From NCBI RefSeq assembly GCF_034541975.1, contig NZ_JAVYJM010000001.1: a stretch of DNA of 64,000 bases. One strand, written 5' to 3'. The translations under genes and the position numbers were made by a program. The stretch's first letter is position 1. Every line of letters starts with the position of its first letter. This document shows, piece after piece, positions 25,793-35,000 of the stretch. Under the pieces are notes generated by a model, which ran no database searches, was not told the DNA's origin, and saw nothing but the letters and a program-made list of their open reading frames with translations. This DNA is from Dermacoccus abyssi (GTDB lineage Bacteria > Actinomycetota > Actinomycetes > Actinomycetales > Dermatophilaceae).

Positions 25793-25862
25793 CACCCAAC
25801 GTTGTGAGTTTCGCAGCCAACACCACACCGTTCGGCTGCAAAACCCCCAAGGTCGGGGGTTC
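25793..25862. repeat. Repeat family copy 3
   Basis: The segment matches copy 2 in order and content: CACCCAACGTTGTGAGTTT, then a variable centre, then GGCTGCAAAACCCCCAAGGT followed by CGGGGGTT. It lies 88 bases upstream of the DUF559 start, so copies 2 and 3 flank that gene as direct repeats. Confidence 0.7.
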
Positions 25863-25935
25863 GTCGCCCGACCCCATCCCAGGACCCGTCGTCGCGCCTC
25901 GGCACCCCGTGCCGCACGTCACGTCGATGGCGGTA

Positions 25936-25967
25936 AATGTTCGATTCTCGAACCGTTAATGAACATT
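25936..25967. promoter_or_regulatory. Nested palindromes upstream of pckG
   Basis: AATGTTC (25936) and GAACATT (25961) form an inverted repeat that encloses GTTCGA-TTC-TCGAAC (25939-25953). Both fit dimeric repressor sites. They are about 245 bases upstream of pckG, beyond the Crp-like site, in a gap without a gene. Confidence 0.4.
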
Positions 25968-26008
25968 TCCGACATTGGTGGCAGAAACCCAACAGCGCAC
26001 CATGCGTT

Positions 26009-26024
26009 TGTGAGCCACGTCACA
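26009..26024. promoter_or_regulatory. Crp/GlxR-type operator upstream of pckG
   Basis: TGTGAGCCACGTCACA is a perfect match to the consensus TGTGA-N6-TCACA, bound by Crp/GlxR-family regulators in Actinobacteria. It lies 185 bases upstream of the pckG start. The promoter between them was not identified with confidence. Confidence 0.75.
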
Positions 26025-26208
26025 ACTTGGAACCCTCGGCCACTTATATTTTGACGTCGAGATACCCGTACGTTCGAGGAGTCCCACCGGGCGCTCCCCT
26101 CCGACTCCTCGAACTCGGTTGCGCGCCGGGACGACCGACGACAGCGATGACTCGGGTGACGAACGGAGATCCCGTTCGGGCCCGCTCGCACAAAGGATGG
26201 CCGATCCA

Positions 26209-28032
26209 ATGACTACGACTGACATCGAGACGATCGGCGGCACGACGCACAAGGGCCTTGCCGCCTGGGTTGCCGAGGTCGCCGAGATGACCACCCCCGA
26301 CCGCATCCAGTGGGTGACGGGTTCGGACGAGGAGTGGAAGCAGATCACGGACAAGCTCGTCGAGACGGGCACGTTCACGCGCCTCAACGAGAACATCAAG
26401 CCGAACTCGTTCTACGCCGCCAGTTCCCCGCAGGACGTCGCGCGTGTCGAGGACCGCACCTACATCTGCAGTGTCGACGAGAAGGACGCCGGGCCCACCA
26501 ACAACTGGATGGACCCGAACGAGATGAAGGACATCATGCGTGGCCTCTACAAGAGCTGCATGAAGGGTCGCACGATGTACGTGATCCCCTTCGTCATGGG
26601 TCACCTCGAGGCCGAGCACCCGATGTTCGGTGTCGAGATCACCGACTCCGAGTACGTCGTCGCGTCGATGCGCGTCATGGCCCGCTGTGGCACGAAGATC
26701 CTCGACCGCATCGAGGAGCTCGGTGACGACGCCCGCTACGTCCCGGCCCTGCACTCGGTCGGCGCCCCGCTCGCCGACGGCGAGAAGGACGTCGCGTGGC
26801 CGTGCAACGACGAGAAGTACATCGTGCAGTTCCCCGAGGAGCGCACGATCTGGAGCTTCGGCTCCGGCTACGGCGGCAACGCCCTGCTCGGCAAGAAGTG
26901 CTACTCGCTGCGCATCGCCTCGGTCATGGCACGTGACGAGGGCTGGCTGGCCGAGCACATGCTCATCCTGAAGCTCATCTCCCCGGAGAACCAGGTCTAC
27001 TACATCGCTGCGGCCTTCCCGAGCGCCTGCGGCAAGACCAACCTCGCCATGCTCAAGCCGACCGTTCCGGGCTGGAAGGTCGAGACCCTCGGCGACGACA
27101 TCGCCTGGATGCGCTTCGGCAAGGACGGCCGCCTGTACGCCGTCAACCCGGAGTTCGGCTTCTTCGGCGTCGCGCCGGGCACGAACGAGCACACCAACCC
27201 GAACGCCATGAAGACGATCAACAAGGGCAACTCCGTCTTCACGAACGTCGCGCTCACCGAGGACGGCGACGTCTGGTGGGAGGGTCTCGAGAACCCGCCG
27301 GCCAAGGCCACGGACTGGAAGGGCAACCCCTGGACGCCCGACAGCGACGAGCTGTCCAGCCACCCGAACAGCCGCTACTGCACTCCGATCGAGCAGTGCG
27401 ACATCCTGGCCGACGAGTACAACGACCCGCAGGGTGTGCCCATCTCGGCGATCCTCTTCGGTGGCCGCCGCAAGACGACGGTTCCGCTCGTCACCGAGGC
27501 TCGCGACTGGCTGCACGGCACCTTCATGGGCGCCACGCTCTCGTCCGAGACGACGGCCGCCGCGACCGGCCAGGTCGGCGTCGTGCGCCGCGACCCGATG
27601 GCCATGCTGCCCTTCATCGGCTACAACGCCGGTGACTACTTCCAGCACTGGGTGAACGTCGGCAAGGACGCCGACGCGAGCAAGCTGCCCGCGATCTTCT
27701 ACGTCAACTGGTTCCGCCGTGACGACAACGGTGACTTCCTGTGGCCCGGCTTCTCCGAGAACAGCCGCGTCCTCAAGTGGATCATCGAGCGCATCGAGGG
27801 CAAGGCCGCTGCGGTCGAGACGCCCATCGGTCACGTTCCGACGCCGGAGTCGCTCGACGTCGAGGGCCTCGACATGACGGACGCCGAGCTCGAGGCCGCC
27901 CTCGCGGTCGACGTCGAGGAGTGGAAGGCCGAGATCCCGCAGATCGAGGAGTGGTTCGCCAAGTTCGGCGACCAGCTCCCGGTTCAGCTTCAGGTCGAGC
28001 TCGACGGCCTCAAGGAGCGCCTCGGCGCCTGA
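26209..28032 (+). CDS. pckG: Phosphoenolpyruvate carboxykinase (GTP)
   Basis: The 607-residue enzyme interconverts oxaloacetate and phosphoenolpyruvate with GTP, the first committed step of gluconeogenesis. Length and sequence fit the GTP-type family. Landmarks are the nucleotide-binding loop AFPSACGKTNLAML, GYGGNALLGKKCYSLRIAS, GDDIAWMRF and GFFGVAPGTN. The catalytic Cys is in FPSACGKTN. The ATG at 26209 has AAAGGA 11 bases upstream; an in-frame ATG at 26197 would add four residues. A perfect Crp/GlxR-type site precedes it, so catabolite control is likely. Confidence 0.96.
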   Translation: MTTTDIETIGGTTHKGLAAWVAEVAEMTTPDRIQWVTGSDEEWKQITDKLVETGTFTRLNENIKPNSFYAASSPQDVARVEDRTYICSVDEKDAGPTNNWMDPNEMKDIMRGLYKSCMKGRTMYVIPFVMGHLEAEHPMFGVEITDSEYVVASMRVMARCGTKILDRIEELGDDARYVPALHSVGAPLADGEKDVAWPCNDEKYIVQFPEERTIWSFGSGYGGNALLGKKCYSLRIASVMARDEGWLAEHMLILKLISPENQVYYIAAAFPSACGKTNLAMLKPTVPGWKVETLGDDIAWMRFGKDGRLYAVNPEFGFFGVAPGTNEHTNPNAMKTINKGNSVFTNVALTEDGDVWWEGLENPPAKATDWKGNPWTPDSDELSSHPNSRYCTPIEQCDILADEYNDPQGVPISAILFGGRRKTTVPLVTEARDWLHGTFMGATLSSETTAAATGQVGVVRRDPMAMLPFIGYNAGDYFQHWVNVGKDADASKLPAIFYVNWFRRDDNGDFLWPGFSENSRVLKWIIERIEGKAAAVETPIGHVPTPESLDVEGLDMTDAELEAALAVDVEEWKAEIPQIEEWFAKFGDQLPVQLQVELDGLKERLGA

Positions 28033-28084
28033 GCCCATCAGACGTGGCGGTCCCGGCCGACCGTCACTTGACCGTCGTCGGTCA

Positions 28085-28123
28085 CGCAACCTCCCGTTCG
28101 CTGCTCGCGAGCGGGAGGTTGCG
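28085..28123 (+). terminator. Terminator after pckG
   Basis: A 12-bp inverted repeat (28085-28096 with 28112-28123, CGCAACCTCCCG arm) with a 15-base loop that contains a second short stem. It lies 53 bases after pckG. Confidence 0.7.
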
Positions 28124-28223
28124 TCATCTCCGCCGTCCGCCCACCGAGCGTCCTACGGACAGTTCGCAGGTACGCCCCGTACGCTCGAAGTCAACCGCAC
28201 GTCCCCGTTCCCCGAGGAAACCG

Positions 28224-29000
28224 ATGTCACGCTCGTTCGCCCTGACCGCCGCCGCCCTCGCGCTGCCGCTCGCTCTCGCGGCCTGCGGCAATTCCTCACC
28301 CGACGCCGAGGGGCAGTCCTCCGCGACCTCGACGTCCGTTTCGACCTCGAGCGCCACCTCGGGGGCCGGGCAGTCGTCCTCGACGAGCAGTTCCACCGGC
28401 ACGAGCACCAACTCATCGGGCTCGACGCAGTCGTCCGCCGCGGCGAGCTCCACCTCGGGCGAGAGCACGGCCACCCCATCGAGCTCCTCGCAGCCCTCCG
28501 CCGTGGGACACGTGTCCGTCTCGCCGTCCACAGCACAGGGGAAGGCGCCCACCCCGACGCAGGTGAAGAAGTCCGCACTGGAGAACACCCCCGTGTCGTC
28601 TGTACACGTCACCACTCCTGACGGGGGCCCTCAGACGGGCGCAGCCGTCGCCACCCAGAGTCTCGTGACGTCGGTGAACGGTCGTACCCTCTCCTACACG
28701 TACAGCGCGTCGGGCAAGCAGCACCTCTACCGTTCGCAGCTCAACAGCGCGGTCATCGCGGCGCCGAACAGCCGTGGCGTCACGATCGACTTCGGTGACG
28801 GCAGCGACATGGACGGCGCCGACCTCGGCGCGCTCCAGTGCGCACCGAAGTCGCCCCTCGCTGCATTCGCCGACAAGTTGCCGACGCAGAGCCACACCTA
28901 CGCGGCCGCGGGGACGTACACCGTCACGACCACCACGTACTTCTGCGGCGACTCGGGCCCGGTGAGCAAGTCCTCGACGCAGAAGGTGACGATCAACTGA
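28224..29000 (+). CDS. Lipoprotein with Ser/Thr-rich stalk and PKD-like domain
   Basis: The 258-residue product has a lipoprotein signal with lipobox LAAC (Cys21). A Ser/Thr/Gly-rich stretch follows from about residue 22 to 95, a likely disordered stalk. The C-terminal third has the pattern of a PKD (polycystic kidney disease) domain: ITIDFGDGSDMDG-like turn (VTIDFGDGS) and later HTYAAAGTYTVT. Two Cys in the domain (LQCAP and YFCGD) could form a disulfide. PKD domains mediate cell-surface protein contact. The function is unknown. Its TGA overlaps the CTG start proposed for the next gene. Confidence 0.75.
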   Translation: MSRSFALTAAALALPLALAACGNSSPDAEGQSSATSTSVSTSSATSGAGQSSSTSSSTGTSTNSSGSTQSSAAASSTSGESTATPSSSSQPSAVGHVSVSPSTAQGKAPTPTQVKKSALENTPVSSVHVTTPDGGPQTGAAVATQSLVTSVNGRTLSYTYSASGKQHLYRSQLNSAVIAAPNSRGVTIDFGDGSDMDGADLGALQCAPKSPLAAFADKLPTQSHTYAAAGTYTVTTTTYFCGDSGPVSKSSTQKVTIN

Positions 29001-29647
29001 TCACGTTCGCCGAGGCCCGCGAGGGGCTCTTCTCGGCGCTGCACGCGTCACCGCACGACCGGCTCGTCCTCGCTGTGGCAGGCGCACCCGGCGCAGGCAA
29101 GTCCACCGTCTGCGAGCTCCTGCTCGCGGAAGCGCAGAACCGCGACGTGTCGGCGATCGTCGTCCCGATGGACGGCTGGCATCTCGCGCACCGAACACTG
29201 GAACGACTCGGCCTCGCGCAGGTCAAGGGAGCACCCCAGACGTTCGACGCCGAAGGCTTCGTCGCCCTGGTGGCCCGTATCGCGGGGCAGCGGCCCGGGG
29301 ATCCGTCCGTTTGGGCGCCCGAGTTCCGGCGCGAGATCGAGGACGCCGTCACCGGCGCCGTCGAGATTCGCCCCGAACACCGTCTCGTCGTCGTCGAGGG
29401 CAACTACCTGCTGCTCGACGAGCACCCGTGGCGCAACCTCGCCGGCTTCTTCGACACCGCATGGGTCCTGACGCCCGACGAATCGACTCGCCGCACCCGA
29501 CTCGTGGAACGTCACGAGCGCTACGGGCGCAGCACGGAGGACGCTCGAGCGCACGCTCTCGGCTCGGACGAGACGAACGCCCGCCGCATCGAGCACAACA
29601 TGGTCGCGTGGGCGGGGCTCACCGTCCTGGAGGTCGACCCGGGCTGA
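28997..29647 (+). CDS. Nucleoside/uridine-kinase-like P-loop protein (probable CTG start)
   Basis: The 216-residue protein is a P-loop kinase of the uridine-kinase/PanK-like group: LAVAGAPGAGKSTVCELLL (Walker A), VVPMDGWHLAHRTLERLG, VVVEGNYLLLDEHPWRNLAGFFD, and RTRLVERHERYGRS. The substrate in this nucleoside-kinase group is not fixed by sequence. No ATG, GTG or TTG lies at the right place. The frame is open from the CTG at 28997, which overlaps the upstream TGA (CTGA) and follows an AGAAGG ribosome-binding site (28981-28986). CTG is therefore the most likely start, with translational coupling to the lipoprotein. Confidence 0.75.
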   Translation: MITFAEAREGLFSALHASPHDRLVLAVAGAPGAGKSTVCELLLAEAQNRDVSAIVVPMDGWHLAHRTLERLGLAQVKGAPQTFDAEGFVALVARIAGQRPGDPSVWAPEFRREIEDAVTGAVEIRPEHRLVVVEGNYLLLDEHPWRNLAGFFDTAWVLTPDESTRRTRLVERHERYGRSTEDARAHALGSDETNARRIEHNMVAWAGLTVLEVDPG

Positions 29648-30745
29648 TCACCCCTTGGAACACCACAGGTGCCAGCGGATCCCGAGCAGATCCGTCCACC
29701 ACACCGAGTGCCCGTTCTTCGGGTCACCCAGCAGGTCACGCAAGCCAAAGGGCACGCATGTGCTGGGCCAGGACGTCGTCGGCGGGGTCGGTGTGGTCGT
29801 CGGCGACGTGGGTGACGGTGTCGGCTGCGTCGGCTCACTCGTCGGAGTCGACGGCGAGGGGCTCGTCGGTTCCGACGGACGCGTCGGCTCGGTGGTCGGC
29901 GTGGTCGGGTTCGACGTCGTCGGCTGCGACGGTTCGCTCGTCGGCGTCGTGGGTTCCGTGCTCGGTTCGCTCGTCGGCGTCGTCGGGTTCGACGTGGGTT
30001 CGGTGGTCGGCGACGTCGGTTGCGTCGTGCTCGGTCCGCTCCTCGACGAATCCGACGGTGCGGGAGCGGTCGACGTGGGAGCCTGCGACGTCGAAGTGCC
30101 CGGTGCGGGAGCCGTCGCCGAACCGGACGGCACCGGCGGCAGCGCGGACGTCGGCACGGTGGCCGAACCCGTCGGCGTTGCGGCGCCCGGCATCGTTGTG
30201 CGCAACGGGGATCCGCCTGCCGGCGGCAAGCCTGGCAGGCGCGGCAGGGTGACCGCGGAGGAGCCCGACGAAACGACTGGGCCGTTGTTCCCTCGCTCGG
30301 AGGCGGCGCGCTCCTTCGCGCGGGGGGCGCTCGTCGCCCAGGTGGACGTCGAGGTCGGCTGACTCGTCGCGGACGCCGTCGACGGCGCGGTGGGAGTGTC
30401 CGTAGAGGAGGACGACGGATCGGCCGGCGCACTCGAGGAGGAGTTCGGTCCACGGGAACTCGAGGCGGCACCGTCGTCCAGCAGGACGACGCCGGCCGCC
30501 ACGGTTGCGGCAAGGCCCACGAGCGCGGCGCCGGCGGCCCAAGTGCTCACCGTTCCGCCGGCGCCCGGCGCTCCGGCCGCACCGGATCCGGCGGCGGCCC
30601 CGGACGGGTCGTTCAGCGCCTCGCGCAAAGCCTCGGCCTTACCGGCGTCGAGGGCGGACGGAGTGACGGTTGCGGCCCGAGCGGACAGCGCATCACGCAA
30701 CTGTTGCTCGAGGGCGGCGAACTCGTCGGGTCGAAGATCAGCCAT
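29648..30745 (-). CDS. Probable membrane anti-sigma factor with long Pro/Ser/Thr-rich exterior
   Basis: The 365-residue protein starts with an acidic helical region (about 1-50), which could bind a sigma factor, followed by one membrane helix (about residues 67-89). About 240 residues outside the membrane are Pro/Ser/Thr-rich with TPT/PSE repeats, probably a wall-spanning stalk. The C-terminus, CVPFGLRDLLG...WWTDLLGIRWHLWC, has two Cys and many Trp and looks like a small folded tip. The gene overlaps the 3' end of the ECF sigma gene by 8 bases. The context, not a recognisable zinc-type anti-sigma motif, supports the assignment. Confidence 0.7.
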   Translation of the reverse strand: MADLRPDEFAALEQQLRDALSARAATVTPSALDAGKAEALREALNDPSGAAAGSGAAGAPGAGGTVSTWAAGAALVGLAATVAAGVVLLDDGAASSSRGPNSSSSAPADPSSSSTDTPTAPSTASATSQPTSTSTWATSAPRAKERAASERGNNGPVVSSGSSAVTLPRLPGLPPAGGSPLRTTMPGAATPTGSATVPTSALPPVPSGSATAPAPGTSTSQAPTSTAPAPSDSSRSGPSTTQPTSPTTEPTSNPTTPTSEPSTEPTTPTSEPSQPTTSNPTTPTTEPTRPSEPTSPSPSTPTSEPTQPTPSPTSPTTTPTPPTTSWPSTCVPFGLRDLLGDPKNGHSVWWTDLLGIRWHLWCSKG

Positions 30746-31379
30746 CGGCGTCTCGCATCGCTTGGGCGAGCTTGGCCATGGCGCGTGAGGCTTGCGACTT
30801 CACCGTGCCCTGGCTGATCCCGAGGGTCGACGCGATCTCGACCTCGCTCAGCCCCTCCCAGTACCGCAGCACGAGAACCTCGCGCATGCGGGTGGGCAAC
30901 GCGTCGAGGTGGCCGAGCACCTGCTGGTGCTCGTCGGCCAGAAGAACGGGCTCGTCGGAGCCGGGCCCGGCCTCGGGTTCGGCAGCAGCGGCGTACTCGC
31001 GGGCGGTGCGGCGACGCCGTAGCGCCGAGCGGGCGTGGTTGAGCACGGACGCACGCAGGTACGCGCGGGCGTTCGCGGGCGATTCGAGGGAGTCGACGTT
31101 GCGGTGCAGACCGAGGAAGGCGTCGTGCACGACGTCCTGCGCCGACTCGATGTCGTCGACGAGCTGACGAGCCAGACGCACCATGTCGTGGTACGAACTG
31201 ACGTACAGGGCGTCGAGGTCGACCTCGTCCGGGGGAGAGCCCTGCGAGGACGTGTTCGCCCCCGAGGTCGCGTCGTCACCGGTCGACGCAGCGCGCTCCG
31301 AACGAGCGCTTCGCGCCCCTTCCGAGATGGCCCACCAGGGCGCCGGGGGAATCGGAAGCGCTGCATGGACGAAAGTCAT
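30738..31379 (-). CDS. ECF sigma factor, SigE-like
   Basis: The 213-residue protein has the two-domain layout of an extracytoplasmic-function sigma factor. Region 2 is DLDALYVSSYHDMVRLARQLVDDIESAQDVVHDAFLGL, and region 4 is LSEVEIASTLGISQGTVKSQASRAMAKL, a helix-turn-helix. The N-terminus up to about residue 50 is a Ser/Ala-rich extension. The ATG at 31379 has GAGGGGAGC upstream; longer in-frame starts lack support. The next gene on the strand encodes a membrane protein that could be its anti-sigma factor. This is a typical envelope-stress sigma/anti-sigma pair. Confidence 0.85.
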   Translation of the reverse strand: MTFVHAALPIPPAPWWAISEGARSARSERAASTGDDATSGANTSSQGSPPDEVDLDALYVSSYHDMVRLARQLVDDIESAQDVVHDAFLGLHRNVDSLESPANARAYLRASVLNHARSALRRRRTAREYAAAAEPEAGPGSDEPVLLADEHQQVLGHLDALPTRMREVLVLRYWEGLSEVEIASTLGISQGTVKSQASRAMAKLAQAMRDADG

Positions 31380-31611
31380 GCACCCGCTCCCCTCATCACA
31401 CGGCAGATGCCGAAGCCGATGTTCTGCAGGGCGATTCGGACGATGCCCCATTATCCAGTGTCGGCGAGGAACGCGGGCCGGGGCAAGCCGATCGACCCAA
31501 GTGTCCGCGCAAGCGGGTGCCTGGCCCGCGCGGTCGATCGTCCTCATGACAGAAAGACGCACGCCGGACCGACAGGTTGCATGTCACCTGACGACCTATG
31601 CCCGAGGTGGC

Positions 31612-32394
31612 TCAGGACGTGTGCCGGCGAAGGGCCTTGGCCGTGCGTCCGATGCGTAACAGCAGCGCAGCGTAAGCGTCCGTCATCGGAGCCGATCCGG
31701 CGATGGCGCTGAGAGGCTGGCGTGCTCCCTGAGCCCGCTGAACCACAGCCCGATCCGCCAGGACAGGTGAGAGGACGAGTGGCCCGAAGGTCCGCTCCAG
31801 TACCTTCACCTGTTCGGCGTGTTCGCGGACCGATGGACGGAACCGGTTGACGACGATGCCGAGCGGTTGCAGCCCGCCCGCCTCACGTCGACGCAGGTCG
31901 TCGATCGCGGCGAAGAGTCGGTTCGCAGCATTGACGGCGAACGCCCCCGGTTCGGCGACAACGATGGCGCGGTCGCTCGCGACGAGCGCGCTGCGCGTCA
32001 GGCCGGACAGCGACGGCGGTGCATCGATGAGGACGAGATCGTAATCGAGCTTGCCGAGCGCCTTGCGCAGCGTGTGGAGGCTCTCCCCCTCGGCGTCCGG
32101 GCGATCGAGCGCTGCGGTCGACGGGGCACCGGGCAGGACGTGAAGCTCCCCCGCACCCTCCCAGCCCGAGGCGACGATCGTCTGCTCGAGCACCTTGCGC
32201 TTCGGGCTTTCCAGCACGTCACCACTCGCACTGCCGGTGGCCTTGGCACCGAGGGCATAGGTGGCGTCACCCTGCGGGTCGAGGTCGACGACGAGCGTCG
32301 CGAGCCCCTTGCGCATCGCGGCGTCGGCGAGCCCGAGGACGACGGAGGTCTTACCCACCCCGCCCTTGAGGCTGCACACGCTGATGACGACCAT
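31612..32394 (-). CDS. ParA-family ATPase (orphan)
   Basis: The 260-residue protein carries the deviant Walker A motif of ParA/MinD/Soj ATPases, KGGVGKTS (residues 10-17), followed by VVDLDPQGDATYAL (switch) and LVLIDAPPSLSGLTRSAL (Walker B). These ATPases position chromosomes, plasmids or protein complexes. No ParB gene or parS site is next to it, so it is not a partition locus in the strict sense; such orphan ParAs are common in Actinobacteria. It lies between glpK and the sigma/anti-sigma pair, all on the minus strand. Confidence 0.85.
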   Translation of the reverse strand: MVVISVCSLKGGVGKTSVVLGLADAAMRKGLATLVVDLDPQGDATYALGAKATGSASGDVLESPKRKVLEQTIVASGWEGAGELHVLPGAPSTAALDRPDAEGESLHTLRKALGKLDYDLVLIDAPPSLSGLTRSALVASDRAIVVAEPGAFAVNAANRLFAAIDDLRRREAGGLQPLGIVVNRFRPSVREHAEQVKVLERTFGPLVLSPVLADRAVVQRAQGARQPLSAIAGSAPMTDAYAALLLRIGRTAKALRRHTS

Positions 32395-32453
32395 GGCTCA
32401 ACCCTAGGCGGGCGCGGCGCAGCGGTGCCCCGACACGCCGCGCCGCCGACAGG

Positions 32454-33962
<1,509 letters not shown>

Positions 33963-34023
33963 GTTCTGCTCCTCGTGCGTCGAGTTGGCGTTGGCGGTTG
34001 ATGTCGAGTCTGCCCCGAACGGG

Positions 34024-34749
34024 TCAGCCGATGTAGAGATTGGCGGCGAAGCCTGCGATGAGGCCGCCGATGACGGGGCCGACGACCGGCACCCATGCGT
34101 AACTCCAGTTGGAGTCGTCCTTGTTGGGGATGGGAAGGAGGAAGTGCGCAAGGCGCGGCGCCAGGTCGCGTGCCGGGTTGATGGCGTAGCCCGTCGGACC
34201 ACCGAGCGAGACACCGATGGCGACGACGAGGAAAGCAACGTTGAGCGGTCCGGCCTGGCTCGGCGTCTTGGCGAACACGAGGATCGTGAAGACGAGGACG
34301 AACGTTCCGACGACCTCCGTCATGACGTTCCAGAACGGCGATCGGACGGTGGCCGAGGTGGAGAAGACGTTCGTCGGCGCGTCCTCGTGCTCGTCGAACT
34401 GCTTCTTGTAGGCCATCCACACGACGACGGCGCCGATGAAGCCGCCGACGAACTGGGCGGCGACGTAGGTGAGTGTCGAGGCGGCCGTGATGTCGACGCC
34501 CTTGGCGTAGGTGTCGGCGCCGCTCGCCCACATGCCGAGGGTCACCGCGGGGTTGAGGTGGGCCCCTGACTTGTAGGCGGCGAACACGCCGGAGAAGACG
34601 GCGAAGCCCCACCCGATGTTGATCATGAGAGGGCCGCCGCCGAAGCCGCCGTTCTTCGGCAGCAGGACGTTGGCCACGACACCCACACCGAGGACGATGA
34701 GGATCGCCGTTCCGACGACTTCGCTCAGGAAGACTTGTCCGAGTGACAT
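34024..34749 (-). CDS. glpF: Glycerol facilitator (aquaglyceroporin)
   Basis: The 241-residue channel passes glycerol down its gradient. It is a six-helix MIP protein with both NPA half-helices: SGAHLNPAVTLG and YAINPARDLAPR. The Asp after the second NPA (NPARD) marks a glyceroporin rather than a water-only aquaporin. The ATG at 34749 follows GGAGAACGC. The short palindrome CGAAG-A-CTTCG (34856-34866), in the 251-base divergent region with glpD, is a possible operator; no repressor gene is next to it. Confidence 0.95.
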   Translation of the reverse strand: MSLGQVFLSEVVGTAILIVLGVGVVANVLLPKNGGFGGGPLMINIGWGFAVFSGVFAAYKSGAHLNPAVTLGMWASGADTYAKGVDITAASTLTYVAAQFVGGFIGAVVVWMAYKKQFDEHEDAPTNVFSTSATVRSPFWNVMTEVVGTFVLVFTILVFAKTPSQAGPLNVAFLVVAIGVSLGGPTGYAINPARDLAPRLAHFLLPIPNKDDSNWSYAWVPVVGPVIGGLIAGFAANLYIG

Positions 34750-35000
34750 GCGTTCTCCGTTCGTGAAGGATCCCGTGACGGGCGCGCCCCGGGGATGCTC
34801 GTTTCGCACCCTACGCGGTGGGCTGAGGTCGCCGGGGGTTCCGCAGCGGGCGCAACGAAGACTTCGCTCTCCGTTCGTCGTGTGACGAAAGGCCCACGCC
34901 CCGGATTCGGGAAACGTCCATTCGAGCGGTCTAAGGTGGAGGGGAAGCCGCGTTCCGCGCGGCGCCCGTGAGACCCGTCGCTCCCCTTTCGGAGGTACCC

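Noticed and set aside
26044..28089. A long open frame (681 codons) antisense to pckG.
   Set aside because: It is the shadow of a real gene in a high-GC sequence. The protein has no family and is biased in composition, while the sense frame is a clear PEPCK.
31612..32394. A plasmid-type parAB partition locus.
   Set aside because: No ParB gene or parS-like site is next to the ParA gene, and the surrounding genes are chromosomal housekeeping genes.
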